NCBI GenBank assembly: GCA_024278765.1 | Contig: JAJRSM010000001.1 | Location: 1-36,702 of the forward strand | Length of the DNA: 36,702 nt | Source of the DNA: Deltaproteobacteria bacterium | Lineage (GTDB): Bacteria; Desulfobacterota; GWC2-55-46; DRQE01 | Direction: 5' to 3' | Part shown: positions 24,825-33,782 of the stretch, piece after piece | Position numbering within the stretch: position 1 is the stretch's first letter | Layout of the letters: every line of letters starts with the position of its first letter | Position numbers and translations under genes: made by a program | Notes under the pieces: generated by a model | Database searches by the model: none | Told to the model about the DNA's origin: nothing | What the model saw: the letters and a program-made list of their open reading frames with translations, nothing else

Positions 24825-26012
24825 TTAATGTCCACTCGATGGCGGCATAACAGTCTTAAAGGTAACACCCGGGAAGATGCGCCTGAAGAGTGCAATAGAT
24901 AGTATCGTCGCAGCACCCACGGCTAGGGTCGTTGTAATCCCTATGCCGCCGCCCAGAAGCGGAGTCTCACCAAAGGCCGAGTTAACCATAAGATACCGGT
25001 TTACCCATAGCCCTATACAGACCAAAGCAGCTACCGCGCCAAGTGCGCTCGTTGAGGTCATCATACGCCTGAAGACCAAGGCTAAAAATGGTAGAACAAA
25101 TAACGTAAGCATCATAAAGATAAAGATCGGCAGATACTCGCCGGTCATCTGCCTCATTACAGGCTCAGACCTATGCGGAACATTCGTATACCACATAACG
25201 ATATACTGCGACCAGAACATATATATCCAGAGTAGCGCAAAACTTATCATGGTTTTAGAGATACCCTCTTTATTTACACCTTCGACGTCCACACCTGGCT
25301 TCCTCTTAATAAAGAAGAATGACATCAGAAAGAGAAACGCACCGCCAGCAAAGGCATTTCCAACCCAGTAAAATGGCGCGAAGATAGTACTCTCCCAGTG
25401 CGACCAGATCATCATACCGAAGTCCCAGGCAAGGTTCGTATTTACAATAACAAATGTTATTCCTACAAGTGCTGCGAAGACATTTACAGCCTTCTCCATG
25501 CCTCGCGTAACACCGGGGGTATCAGAGCCGAGATCTGCATGAGACGCAGCCATTGCACGTTCTTCTTTACGCCCAAGCCTAAAGTATATATAGGCTACAA
25601 CATAGAATAGGATACTCGTAATTACTATTCGCCAGTAGAAAAAGGTCTTATTGAGCCAAGGGCTCATCGGAGCACCGTGCCCGCCGCCGTGCCCTGCGTC
25701 TGCCACCGGATGCGCCCAGTAAAAGAGATGATCAACACCACCGATACCAACGGCCAGAAAGAGAATAATCGCAACAGGTATAAAAGATAAGGTGATAATC
25801 TCGCCAAGGCGCATATAGTTCCTGCCCCACCTAGACTTTGAGACGCGGAACATAACAGAGAATATTATTCCGCCCTGCGTTATGCCAAGGAAGAAGATAA
25901 GATTAACCGAGAGCATCGACCAGTGAATACGAGGCTCGCCCGTGGTAAATACGGTCGCAACAAAGGTTATAACCCCTAAAATAATCAGACCTATTAATAT
26001 TCCGTAGCGCAT
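24825..26012 (-). CDS. actF: ACIII membrane subunit ActF (NrfD-like)
   Basis: Integral membrane subunit of alternative complex III, 395 residues with about ten transmembrane helices (first RYGILIGLIILGVITFVATVF, last LAVGAATILSIALF). It is a shorter paralogue of ActC and belongs to the NrfD-like family. The segment SVNLIFFLGITQGGIIFSVMFRV resembles the quinol-site helices of the family. A His/Gly-rich loop (ADAGHGGGHGAP) lies between helices. It is the last gene of the operon, 39 bp after actE and before a strong terminator. Smaller accessory subunits seen in some ACIII operons are not present after it. Confidence 0.85.
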   Translation of the reverse strand: MRYGILIGLIILGVITFVATVFTTGEPRIHWSMLSVNLIFFLGITQGGIIFSVMFRVSKSRWGRNYMRLGEIITLSFIPVAIILFLAVGIGGVDHLFYWAHPVADAGHGGGHGAPMSPWLNKTFFYWRIVITSILFYVVAYIYFRLGRKEERAMAASHADLGSDTPGVTRGMEKAVNVFAALVGITFVIVNTNLAWDFGMMIWSHWESTIFAPFYWVGNAFAGGAFLFLMSFFFIKRKPGVDVEGVNKEGISKTMISFALLWIYMFWSQYIVMWYTNVPHRSEPVMRQMTGEYLPIFIFMMLTLFVLPFLALVFRRMMTSTSALGAVAALVCIGLWVNRYLMVNSAFGETPLLGGGIGITTTLAVGAATILSIALFRRIFPGVTFKTVMPPSSGH

Positions 26013-26051
26013 AGAGACTCTTCCTATTTATTGTGTACTCGTCCGAGACGG

Positions 26052-26579
26052 TTACTTCGTGGCTGTTGCTTCGCCAAATACGTGCTTTATATAATTAACA
26101 ATATGCCAACTGTCGACCTGCTCCATTGAATCGCCGTAAGGAGGCATTATAAACATTCCACCATTTACAATTGTATAGAAGATGTCGCCGTCAGGCTTAT
26201 CCTGCGTATAAGATGCAGTTAGGTCGGTCGGCGGGATAAACTTCTTACCAACCGGGCCGTCTCCCTTACCACCTGCGCCGTGACAAGTCGCGCAGTAGGT
26301 ATCGTACTTAACCTTGCCACGCTCCAGCGATGCCTTGGTCGCCTCTACCGGATTTGCAATCGTCTGCGCTGCCCCTCTGTCTGCTGCGTAGGTTAACCTG
26401 CCGCCAAAAGGCACAGTCCCCTCGGGGGTCGCTAGTGCCTTGCTTTCCTGAGCCTGTTCTGATTTTTGTTCAAACATATCCCAAGACCACGGCATGGCAC
26501 TGACCGAGACAGGAACTGCCACAAGGGTAAGAAGCAAGGCCAAGAAAAGCGGCTTATATATGAAAGTCTTACCAGCCAT
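26052..26579 (-). CDS. actE: ACIII monohaem cytochrome c subunit ActE
   Basis: Periplasmic c-type cytochrome of about 175 residues, with one haem site CATCH at 96-100 and a likely Met ligand in GGMFIMPPYGDSM. The ATG at 26579 begins MAGKTFIYKPLFLALLLTLV, a clean signal peptide or anchor, with GGGGAGG upstream; an upstream in-frame ATG at 26645 would add 22 basic residues and bury the signal, so it is rejected. No lipobox cysteine is seen, unlike some ActE proteins. It overlaps actD by 11 bp. Its role is electron exit from the complex to a soluble carrier or oxidase. Confidence 0.87.
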   Translation of the reverse strand: MAGKTFIYKPLFLALLLTLVAVPVSVSAMPWSWDMFEQKSEQAQESKALATPEGTVPFGGRLTYAADRGAAQTIANPVEATKASLERGKVKYDTYCATCHGAGGKGDGPVGKKFIPPTDLTASYTQDKPDGDIFYTIVNGGMFIMPPYGDSMEQVDSWHIVNYIKHVFGEATATK

Positions 26580-27081
26580 CGACTGTTTTGACCTCCCCTG
26601 CACCGGATTCCTTAAGAACCTTCTCGACATGCTTAAATTTTTCATCGCTCACGTCCTCTATTACTAAGCCGAAACCGTCCTGAGTCCATATCTCAGGAAT
26701 ATCTATCTTCTTCTTAATGGGCAATGTATTGCTCAAAATCATAAAACCAATAAAGGTAAATAGAACTCCGAATAGGATAAAAAACACATACGCCAACAGT
26801 ATCGTCGGCGTAGCCGAGAAGAGCGGACGTCCGCCTCTTGGCAAAACATAAAGTGCCGATGTACCCAGAGAGAAAACAACGGCAATGATAATTCCATTGA
26901 TAGCGCCAAAGCCTGTAAAAAACTTCAGATAATTGGTACGCCTGCCAAATTCCGCCTCCAATTCATGATCAAGCGGGATGGCCGAATGCACCTCTACGCC
27001 GTAACCCGCGCCCTTAAGGGTGCGCGCCGCCGCTATGATGTGATCTGCGTAATAGAACATTCCAAGCACTGTATTTGACAT
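26569..27081 (-). CDS. actD: ACIII membrane subunit ActD (DUF3341)
   Basis: The 170-residue protein has a soluble N-terminal part (MFYYADHIIAAARTLKGAGY, EVHSAIPLDHE), two transmembrane helices (GAINGIIIAVVFSLGTSALYV and ILLAYVFFILFGVLFTFIGF) and a short C-terminal domain (VIEDVSDEKFKHVEKVLKES). This is the DUF3341/ActD layout. It has no cofactor motifs and is probably structural, contacting the ActC and ActF helices. It starts one base after the actC stop, showing coupling. Confidence 0.88.
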   Translation of the reverse strand: MSNTVLGMFYYADHIIAAARTLKGAGYGVEVHSAIPLDHELEAEFGRRTNYLKFFTGFGAINGIIIAVVFSLGTSALYVLPRGGRPLFSATPTILLAYVFFILFGVLFTFIGFMILSNTLPIKKKIDIPEIWTQDGFGLVIEDVSDEKFKHVEKVLKESGAGEVKTVDGW

Positions 27082-27082
27082 A

Positions 27083-28417
27083 TTAATGCCCCTCTTTCTT
27101 CATGGGTACGCCTTGATCCTCTTTAACTTCAAAGAAGGAAAGAACAGGGAATATCTTAATAGAGATCATAAAGAGCGTTATAAAGAACGTCACCGCCCCC
27201 ACCGATATCAGGATCTCGACCAGGGTCGGGAAGTACTCATGCCACATCCATGGCAGGAACTTCCTGGAGAGCGCATTAGGTACGATCAAGAACCTCTCAA
27301 GCCACATACCTATCATAATAAAGATGCAGGCAATCATCACGACCGCCGGTTTTGTCCTTATTCGCTTGAATATATAGATAAGCGGCAGCACCGAGTTAGT
27401 GAACAACATAAAGAAGAAGAGATATCCATGAGGCCAACTGAGTATCTTATATCTTAGCGACTCATTCTCTACAGATATATTCGCGTACAGCCCTGTTAAG
27501 ATCTCCATCGCCGTCAGATAGGTCCAGACAAAACAGAGCAAAAGGATTACCTTACCCATGCTGTCGTAATGATACTCGGTTATATATTTCTTAAAGGGAG
27601 GGTATCCCCATCTCAGTATCGTAAGCATGATGGTAACGCCGGCAAAACCTGAGAGCAATGCGCCCGTAACAAAGTAAGGGGCAAAGACCGTCTTTGAGTA
27701 ACCCGGCACGACCGAGAGCGCAAAGTCCCAGGAGACTATACTATGGACGGATACGACCAGAGGCATAATAAACGAGGCGAAGAGCATAGTAGCTCTACCA
27801 TGAATAAACCACTGGGTGTCAGTCCCCTTCCAGTTAAAGCTCAAGAGCGTGTACAGCTCCTTTCTCCATCCCGTCGTGTTGTGCTTAAGTACGGCAAAGT
27901 CAGGGATCATTCCGAAGAAGAGGAAGATAACACTACTGGTAAAATAAGTACCGATGGCAAAGACATCAAACATGATCGGGCTCTGAAAGTTCGTCCAGAT
28001 CATCCTGGTCGACGGGTACGGCATCGTCCAGTAGAGGTTCCAGGGTCTGCCCATATGAATAAAGATAAACAAGGTGACGATGATAAGACCAAATAACGTC
28101 ATCGTCTCGGCGCCTCGTGCGATAGATCTTCGCCACGGCGTCTTGGTAATATAAAGCATCGCAGAGATCAGAGTACCTGCGTGAGCAACACCAACCCAGA
28201 AGATAAAGTTAACGAGATATAGTCCCCAGAGGTTTGGAACATTCAGCCCTGTTACGCCCTGACCTACCATAACCTGAATACCCCACGGAATCCAGAAACA
28301 GACCAAAGAGGCAGCGGCAAATAGGGCTACAACAGCGTAGTACCTCCAGCCGGTCTTTGTCATAAAGCCGATCAGATCTTTATTAATATCGCTATAAGCT
28401 ATCTTAGTCTCACTCAT
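27083..28417 (-). CDS. actC: ACIII membrane subunit ActC (NrfD-like)
   Basis: Integral membrane subunit with about ten transmembrane helices, 444 residues, in the NrfD/PsrC family. It is the likely site of menaquinol oxidation. The segments LYLVNFIFWVGVAHAGTLISAMLY and IWTNFQSPIMFDVFAIGTYFTSS resemble ActC, and SFIMPLVVSVHSIVSWDFAL, with its His, is well conserved in the family. It begins 2 bp after the actB2 stop. It donates electrons to the iron-sulfur chain of ActB2. Confidence 0.9.
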   Translation of the reverse strand: MSETKIAYSDINKDLIGFMTKTGWRYYAVVALFAAASLVCFWIPWGIQVMVGQGVTGLNVPNLWGLYLVNFIFWVGVAHAGTLISAMLYITKTPWRRSIARGAETMTLFGLIIVTLFIFIHMGRPWNLYWTMPYPSTRMIWTNFQSPIMFDVFAIGTYFTSSVIFLFFGMIPDFAVLKHNTTGWRKELYTLLSFNWKGTDTQWFIHGRATMLFASFIMPLVVSVHSIVSWDFALSVVPGYSKTVFAPYFVTGALLSGFAGVTIMLTILRWGYPPFKKYITEYHYDSMGKVILLLCFVWTYLTAMEILTGLYANISVENESLRYKILSWPHGYLFFFMLFTNSVLPLIYIFKRIRTKPAVVMIACIFIMIGMWLERFLIVPNALSRKFLPWMWHEYFPTLVEILISVGAVTFFITLFMISIKIFPVLSFFEVKEDQGVPMKKEGH

Positions 28418-28419
28418 TA

Positions 28420-29352
28420 TTAATGACCACCGTCTTGAGTCTTCTTACCGTGAGTATCTTTTATAGCGTGGGCCGTATCAGCCGTGCTGCCGTGCTCGGC
28501 AATGGTATTATGGGCCGCAGCCATGCCTGTTTCGTGTCCAGCGCTTGCGTGCAAAGGCTCCTGGACCCTTCTAAGATATATTACGGAAGGCCTTGTGTTA
28601 AGGTCTCCGAGTAGATTATAACGCCTTTTGCTCTTGGCAAGTATCGAGACCCTGCTCTTTGGATCATTAAGGTCGCCAAAGCTTATCGCCCCGGTTGGAC
28701 ATGACTGGCCGCAGGCAGGACTTACTTCGCCGTCCTTTACCCTTCTGCGCCCGTCATCCTTTGCCGTGTCCTTAGCACCCCTTATTCGCTGAATGCAGAA
28801 AGAACACTTCTCCATAATACCCATCTCTCTGATGGTGACCTCGGGGCTTAACTGCTGCTCCAGAGGGGTATCCCATTTATAGGTATACCAGTTGAAACGC
28901 CGCACATCATACGGACAATACGTCGCACATGTATAAGTACCGACACACCTGTTATAGACCTGCACATTCAAGCCGTCCTGATTGTGATAAGTAGCGTAAA
29001 CAGGACAACCAAGCTCGCAAGGAGCACTGTCGCAGTGCTGGCACATTACAGGCAGAAACCTTACCTTTACGTCAGGGTACTCACCCTCGACGTAACGCTC
29101 AAGCCTTAACCATCCCATATGACGCCCTATACCAACCTCGGATTTGCCAACAACCGGCAGGTTGTTCTCAGCGTAGCATGCAGTCGTACAAGAACCACAA
29201 CCATTACAACGGTCCAGATCTATAACCATCGTCCAATGATAATCAAACTTCTCGTAGTAGCCGGGTACGCGGTAAGCAGCCAGCTGATCCTTAATCCTCT
29301 CAGGTATAGTCTTGCGATCAGCCGGATCGATATATTTGGTTTTTTTACTCAC
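28420..29352 (-). CDS. ACIII iron-sulfur subunit (ActB2 as a separate gene)
   Basis: The 310-residue protein has four ferredoxin-type cysteine groups: DRCNGCGSCTTAC near 48, CQHCDSAPCELGCP near 104, NRCVGTYTCATYCPYD at 135, and EKCSFC with ACGQSCP later. In the third group the second cysteine is replaced by Thr139 (C136-T139-C142-C146), which predicts a [3Fe-4S] cluster beside three [4Fe-4S] clusters, as reported for ACIII. No signal peptide is present, so it probably crosses as a partner of the Tat-targeted ActB1. The C-terminal tail of about 40 residues is rich in His, Ala and Gly. In well-studied ACIII this domain is fused to ActB1; here it is separate. Confidence 0.88.
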   Translation of the reverse strand: MSKKTKYIDPADRKTIPERIKDQLAAYRVPGYYEKFDYHWTMVIDLDRCNGCGSCTTACYAENNLPVVGKSEVGIGRHMGWLRLERYVEGEYPDVKVRFLPVMCQHCDSAPCELGCPVYATYHNQDGLNVQVYNRCVGTYTCATYCPYDVRRFNWYTYKWDTPLEQQLSPEVTIREMGIMEKCSFCIQRIRGAKDTAKDDGRRRVKDGEVSPACGQSCPTGAISFGDLNDPKSRVSILAKSKRRYNLLGDLNTRPSVIYLRRVQEPLHASAGHETGMAAAHNTIAEHGSTADTAHAIKDTHGKKTQDGGH

Positions 29353-31641
29353 CTAAACATCCTCCTTGCCGATCTTCGCAAATTCTGCGGGACTAATAAT
29401 CTTTGTATAATCTCTACCGTACTCGAAGTTATTGGCCGCGGCCCTTACAAGAGAATCATCGCTTCCCTTCTTGGCACGTCCCTTACGACTAAGGCTTGCA
29501 CGCGTAGAGTTAAGGGCTAATTCGCCGCTCTTTTTATCTTCTATAAAAGGCAGGATCTCAAGCGGATTAGCACCTCTGTCTTTTGCGATACGTCCGTACT
29601 GAGTATGGCCCTGCCCGATAGGAATAGCTATGGTATCAGGCCTTATAGCAGCATATATATGGGCCGGCAGTTCAATACTGCCGCTTGGTGTACTTACCGA
29701 GACGGTATCGCCTTCTTTGATCTTAAGCTTTTCGGCAGTCTTCGGGTTTATCTCTACCCAACTGCCCCAGACTACAGCCGTCATGGTATCAGGGAACTCC
29801 TGCAACCAAGGGCTGTTTGCCCCCCTGCCGTCATACATACCAGTAGACGGATATACTAAAAGATTTAACGGATAGCTGGACTTATCACCCTCGAACTTAG
29901 CTGCGGCCTTTGGCAGATAATTCTTTACAGAGGCTACCGATACATTTCTAGTTCTGGTGCGAGGCGTGCTCTTAGGCCACCAACCGCCGTTCTCCAGCAA
30001 CCTATTCCAAAAGTCAGTAAAGGTCAGGGCCGAGTTGGCCATTGCCTTATTACTATTATAAAGTTTCTTCCAAGATTTTTTCAGGTACTTATTAAAGGTC
30101 CCATGGTCAAACTTGTCTGCGAGCTTTCCACCTTGGGCCTTTGCTAGCGCTATATAAATATCACCCCTGCTTTTTGTCTTAAATACCGGTGCTACGGCTG
30201 GCTGCATAATCGTCGCCACGCCCATACCAACGCCGGGCTCAGTAAAGTCATCGCCCCAGTCTTCATAGAAAGTATTGGTCGGCAGTATAATATCTGACAT
30301 TGCCGAGCTCTCATCAATAAAGGTCGCAAAGCTAACCACAAAAGATACTTCCCTTATCGCCTGCATTATCTTTGACGACTTAGGTATGGTAAATACAGGG
30401 TTTGTATTGTCTATAATAAGGGCCTTAGCATTGCCGGCCAAGGATGCGTCTATAAATCTTGTCATCTTCTGATTTTTAAGGATTGCGCGCTTACCGGCCT
30501 TAAGAAGCCTCTCAGGGTTAATTAGGACTCCGCCCTTACGCCCGATATTGCCTGCCAGATGGTTAAGGATATTTACAGCAACCTGACCTGAGATGCCATC
30601 CTTATAGCTCGACAGTGCGTCTCCGCCGATTACAAGGCTTGGCGTGGTCTTTGCCAGATCATAGGCGATCTTACTGATAGTCTCTGCGGCAACGTCAGTT
30701 GCCTTACTTGCGCTCGCAAGCTTATAAGGGGCTAAAAGCGTCTTCCATGCCCCTGCATTAGAGCCGCGATAATAACCCTTGGCAAGGATCTCTCTTGCTA
30801 TGGCCAAGGCTAGAATCGCCTCACTTCCGGGCCTTGCCGGAACCCACTTATCGGCATTCGCACCGGTCAGCGACATACGTGGCTCGACCTGAACAAGCAC
30901 TCCTCGCTTGCTCTTCTTACCACCGCCTTGGCGCATCTGCCCGTAACCATGACTAAGCCCTACGGGAGATAACCAGGTAGATGCAAAATCAGCACCAAAA
31001 CTCAGGAGATACTTGGTGTTTTCAATATCGTAGAAAGGCACGTCCTCAGTACCAACCGTGACGCCACCTGCATATTTCAGGTTTTTATTCTGGAAAAGAT
31101 CATATTCGATATGGTTCTTTGAGCCGTAGGCACTCATAAACTCTTCGGCGAGCTTGCCGAGATGGCCGCGCTCGCTGCTGGAGACAAGCCAGAGCTTATC
31201 CGCATTGCCATCATCACTGAGCCCTTTCAGCTTACCGGCTACGGTCTTTAAGGCCTCATCCCAGCTTATCGGGGTGTACCTGCCGCTGCCTCGGTCACCG
31301 CTCCTTTTCATAGGGCCGACAATCCTATCTGGGTTATAAAGGGCCTGCAAACCCGACTGGCCTCTTGCGCAGAGCCCGCCCTTATTAACAGGGTGCAGAG
31401 GGTTTCCCTCGACCTTCTTGGCACGCCCTTCAAGCACCTTAACTAGGATTCCACAGCCCGCCCCGCACTGGCGACATACACTGGCATACCACGTAGCCAC
31501 GCCCGGAATCATATCCTTCGGGGGAATAAGATAAGGGATCAGCTTTGCTCCGGGTGGACTGGCGATCTTAGCTGCCGCAAGCCCTGCACCTGTGCCAACA
31601 ACTCCGGCCCCTATATATTTTAGAAAATCTCTACGTTTCAT
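29353..31641 (-). CDS. ACIII molybdopterin-oxidoreductase-like subunit (ActB1)
   Basis: The 762-residue protein belongs to the complex iron-sulfur molybdoenzyme family. The N-terminus MKRRDFLKYIGAGVVGTGAG is a Tat signal, so it folds in the cytoplasm and is exported. A C-x2-C-x3-C-x27-C set (Cys56, 59, 63, 91; CRQCGAGC ... GGLCARG) keeps the classic [4Fe-4S] ligands. No Cys, SeCys or Asp in a molybdenum-ligand context is evident after it, in line with the metal-free ActB1 of ACIII. The C-terminal domain (NPKTAEKLKIKEGDTVSVST) is the usual beta-barrel. Its stop is adjacent to the actB2 start. The other act genes make a polysulfide- or nitrate-reductase role unlikely. Confidence 0.87.
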   Translation of the reverse strand: MKRRDFLKYIGAGVVGTGAGLAAAKIASPPGAKLIPYLIPPKDMIPGVATWYASVCRQCGAGCGILVKVLEGRAKKVEGNPLHPVNKGGLCARGQSGLQALYNPDRIVGPMKRSGDRGSGRYTPISWDEALKTVAGKLKGLSDDGNADKLWLVSSSERGHLGKLAEEFMSAYGSKNHIEYDLFQNKNLKYAGGVTVGTEDVPFYDIENTKYLLSFGADFASTWLSPVGLSHGYGQMRQGGGKKSKRGVLVQVEPRMSLTGANADKWVPARPGSEAILALAIAREILAKGYYRGSNAGAWKTLLAPYKLASASKATDVAAETISKIAYDLAKTTPSLVIGGDALSSYKDGISGQVAVNILNHLAGNIGRKGGVLINPERLLKAGKRAILKNQKMTRFIDASLAGNAKALIIDNTNPVFTIPKSSKIMQAIREVSFVVSFATFIDESSAMSDIILPTNTFYEDWGDDFTEPGVGMGVATIMQPAVAPVFKTKSRGDIYIALAKAQGGKLADKFDHGTFNKYLKKSWKKLYNSNKAMANSALTFTDFWNRLLENGGWWPKSTPRTRTRNVSVASVKNYLPKAAAKFEGDKSSYPLNLLVYPSTGMYDGRGANSPWLQEFPDTMTAVVWGSWVEINPKTAEKLKIKEGDTVSVSTPSGSIELPAHIYAAIRPDTIAIPIGQGHTQYGRIAKDRGANPLEILPFIEDKKSGELALNSTRASLSRKGRAKKGSDDSLVRAAANNFEYGRDYTKIISPAEFAKIGKEDV

Positions 31642-31692
31642 TAGCGGTCTCTATAATAGTTCTCAATTAAAATCTCTATAAATATCTTCGCC

Positions 31693-32214
31693 CTATATAT
31701 GGCAGGTCCAGCAATCTCTTCCGTTCTCAACCTTCTTCTCCATATGGCAAGACAGACACCATCCCATCTTAAGCGAAGAGACCCTTGAGACCCTTGGCAT
31801 CGAGGCTACATCGCCGTGACACTCGGTGCACTGCAGGCCGGCCTTTATATGCCTCTTATGCGGATAGACAACGTGGTCAGGCAAGTTATGGACCTTTACC
31901 CATGGAATTGGCTCTTTATCGTCCCAGTACTTCTTAAGCTTCTTGATCTCTGGTGAGTCGGTCTTAATGACATTATGGCAACCCATGCATTTTCTGACAT
32001 TAGGCACACCCGAGTGCCTTGAACGCTCGGCGTAAATATGACAGTACTGACACGGAATACCGTTATCTCCGGCATGGATAACATGGCTGAACTCTATTGG
32101 TTGGACAGGAGTCCTTCCTGTTAGATAGGTATCACCCAGCTTATAACCGATCAAAACGGTTACGACCAAGACTATAAAACATATGATTAGAGTTCTTATT
32201 CTCATCTCACCCAC
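31693..32214 (-). CDS. actA: ACIII pentahaem cytochrome c subunit ActA
   Basis: The 173-residue protein has one N-terminal transmembrane anchor (RIRTLIICFIVLVVTVLIGY) and five CxxCH haem sites at 55-59, 76-80, 129-133, 153-157 and 168-172. Five haems matches ActA of characterised ACIII. The chain ends right after the fifth site and is compact for the family. Other His residues (FSHVIHAGD, HNLPDHVVYPHKRHIKAG) can serve as distal ligands. It heads the act operon and would form the periplasmic electron wire with ActE. Confidence 0.9.
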   Translation of the reverse strand: MGEMRIRTLIICFIVLVVTVLIGYKLGDTYLTGRTPVQPIEFSHVIHAGDNGIPCQYCHIYAERSRHSGVPNVRKCMGCHNVIKTDSPEIKKLKKYWDDKEPIPWVKVHNLPDHVVYPHKRHIKAGLQCTECHGDVASMPRVSRVSSLKMGWCLSCHMEKKVENGRDCWTCHI

Positions 32215-32854
32215 AAAGGTTTCAAAAGCGAAAAAGACCGCACCCTGCGCTCATAAAGACAAAGGGTTATGGTTTGTTTTCGTAAATTATAATTGTGTCT
32301 GGCAACTATGAAAATCGGTAAGTGCCCGCCACCGTCGCTTGCTGCAAGTCTTTCAAATTAACTTTGGTTGTTAAGTCTATTCTATTTGCCCTTATTAAGT
32401 CAACACCTTAACTGCGATAATCCGTCGTGGCGGCTGGCTATAAAAGGCCTGGCAAAGACAAAAGACATCTAATAAAACCCCTTGCTCACCTGAACAATTC
32501 TCTGACTTTCTGCCAAACAGAACTTAACTTAAAAAAACTTCCAATAGAACCGATAAAACTGCAACACTGCTTAGAAGCGGTACATCTGTGAAAAAATATG
32601 AAAGGTATAATAGGTATTAGTAGTGCTTAAAATAATTAGGTCGGATATTATAACAATTACGATTTCTTGTCAAGCACAGTTTTAAGGTTTTTTAATTAAA
32701 CTCTAATGTAGAAACAATCGACAAATACTATATTAAACTCAAAGGGAGCAAGACCGGATAAAATCACTTCCATGCTTTAAAAAATCCATAATTAGGTATA
32801 TACTTAGATAATCACCTGAAATCAAGACCGTCACCGACGGAAGGACACTGTCTA
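32215..32854. other. 640-bp intergenic region between actA and uppP
   Basis: No gene is seen on either strand. It holds the act operon promoter (separate entry) and must hold the uppP promoter. The untranslated leader of actA would be over 400 nt from that promoter, which leaves room for post-transcriptional control, but I see no recognised riboswitch. The part nearest uppP is AT-rich. Confidence 0.45.
32645..32673 (-). promoter_or_regulatory. Candidate act operon promoter
   Basis: On the minus strand TTGACA (32673-32668) is followed after 17 nt by TAATAT (32650-32645); TATAAT overlaps it at 15-nt spacing. This is a strong housekeeping-type promoter pointing towards actA, about 430 bp upstream of its start codon. 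Confidence 0.6.
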
Positions 32855-33703
32855 TTGGAGCTTACCCAGGCCGTAATACTTGCGCTTATCCAGGGCATCA
32901 CTGAATTCCTACCGATCTCATCGAGCGGTCATCTAATACTTGTCCCTCTGCTTACGGATTGGCAGGATCAGGGTCTGGCCTTTGATATAATCCTCAACAC
33001 AGCGACATGGCTTGCCATAGTCATCTACCTCAGACGTGATATAGCAGCACTGGCCTCGGGGTTTTTCTCTTCCATTATCAGTAAAAGTTCAATGACCGAG
33101 AAAGGCCGCGCACAGGCCCGCCTTGCCTGGATGGTGCTGGTAGCGACCATCCCGGTGGCTATCGCAGGCCTGCTTTGTCGCGAATTCATATCGCTTAAGC
33201 TTCGCACCTTTGAGGTGATTGCCATCAGCAGCATCATATGGGGGATAGCCCTCTGGGTCGGGGACCGCAAAGCAAGTGGCGCAAAAGGGGCGCGGCTTAA
33301 AGACCTCTACAGCATCGGATGGAGCAGTGCTATTATCATAGGACTTGCCCAAGCAATAGCACTCGTGCCGGGCACCAGCCGCTCGGGCATCACCATAGCC
33401 GCAGCCCTACTCATCGGCATGACGCGTGGCAGTGCGGCGCGTTTTTCTTTCCTGCTGGCCGTTATAGTCGGCGCCCTTGCGGGGGCTAAAGAGACCATAG
33501 ATATAATCAAGGTCGGTAGCGAAACTCCGGCGGCTCCTTTGATAGTTGGTTTTGTAGTGGCTTTCATCGCGGCCTACCTCGTGATACACTTCTTTCTAAA
33601 GTTGCTTGATGGCTCGCAGAAAAATAAGACCAGTTCCTCGATGACTCCGTTTGTTCTCTACCGGGTCGGCCTTGGTATAGTACTACTTATAATTTCAAGA
33701 TAA
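32855..33703 (+). CDS. uppP: Undecaprenyl-diphosphatase
   Basis: Integral membrane phosphatase that recycles undecaprenyl pyrophosphate to the monophosphate carrier for peptidoglycan and O-antigen synthesis. The 282 residues form about eight transmembrane segments. The catalytic motifs are seen: QGITEFLPISSSGHL (Glu-rich, near residue 14) and VPGTSRSGITIAAALL (PGxSRSxxT, near 171). The start is TTG at 32855 with GGAAGGA upstream; no better ATG gives the family N-terminus MELTQAVILALIQG. Bacitracin tolerance is a known effect of overproducing the family. It is followed by the malic enzyme gene after 79 bp. Confidence 0.93.
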   Translation: MELTQAVILALIQGITEFLPISSSGHLILVPLLTDWQDQGLAFDIILNTATWLAIVIYLRRDIAALASGFFSSIISKSSMTEKGRAQARLAWMVLVATIPVAIAGLLCREFISLKLRTFEVIAISSIIWGIALWVGDRKASGAKGARLKDLYSIGWSSAIIIGLAQAIALVPGTSRSGITIAAALLIGMTRGSAARFSFLLAVIVGALAGAKETIDIIKVGSETPAAPLIVGFVVAFIAAYLVIHFFLKLLDGSQKNKTSSSMTPFVLYRVGLGIVLLIISR

Positions 33704-33782
33704 TTCCGTCTAATGACGATTACAATACTATAATAAACACACAACAAACATTAACCTCAACCTCAACAGAAGGAGCCCATTA

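Noticed and set aside
26580-26645. Upstream start of actE
   Set aside because: It would put 22 basic residues before the signal sequence and lengthen the overlap with actD to 77 bp; the ATG at 26579 has a GGGGAGG site.
29353-32214. Polysulfide or nitrate reductase operon
   Set aside because: The pentahaem ActA, DUF3341 ActD, monohaem ActE and two NrfD-like proteins in this order define ACIII, and no molybdenum ligand is apparent in the large subunit.
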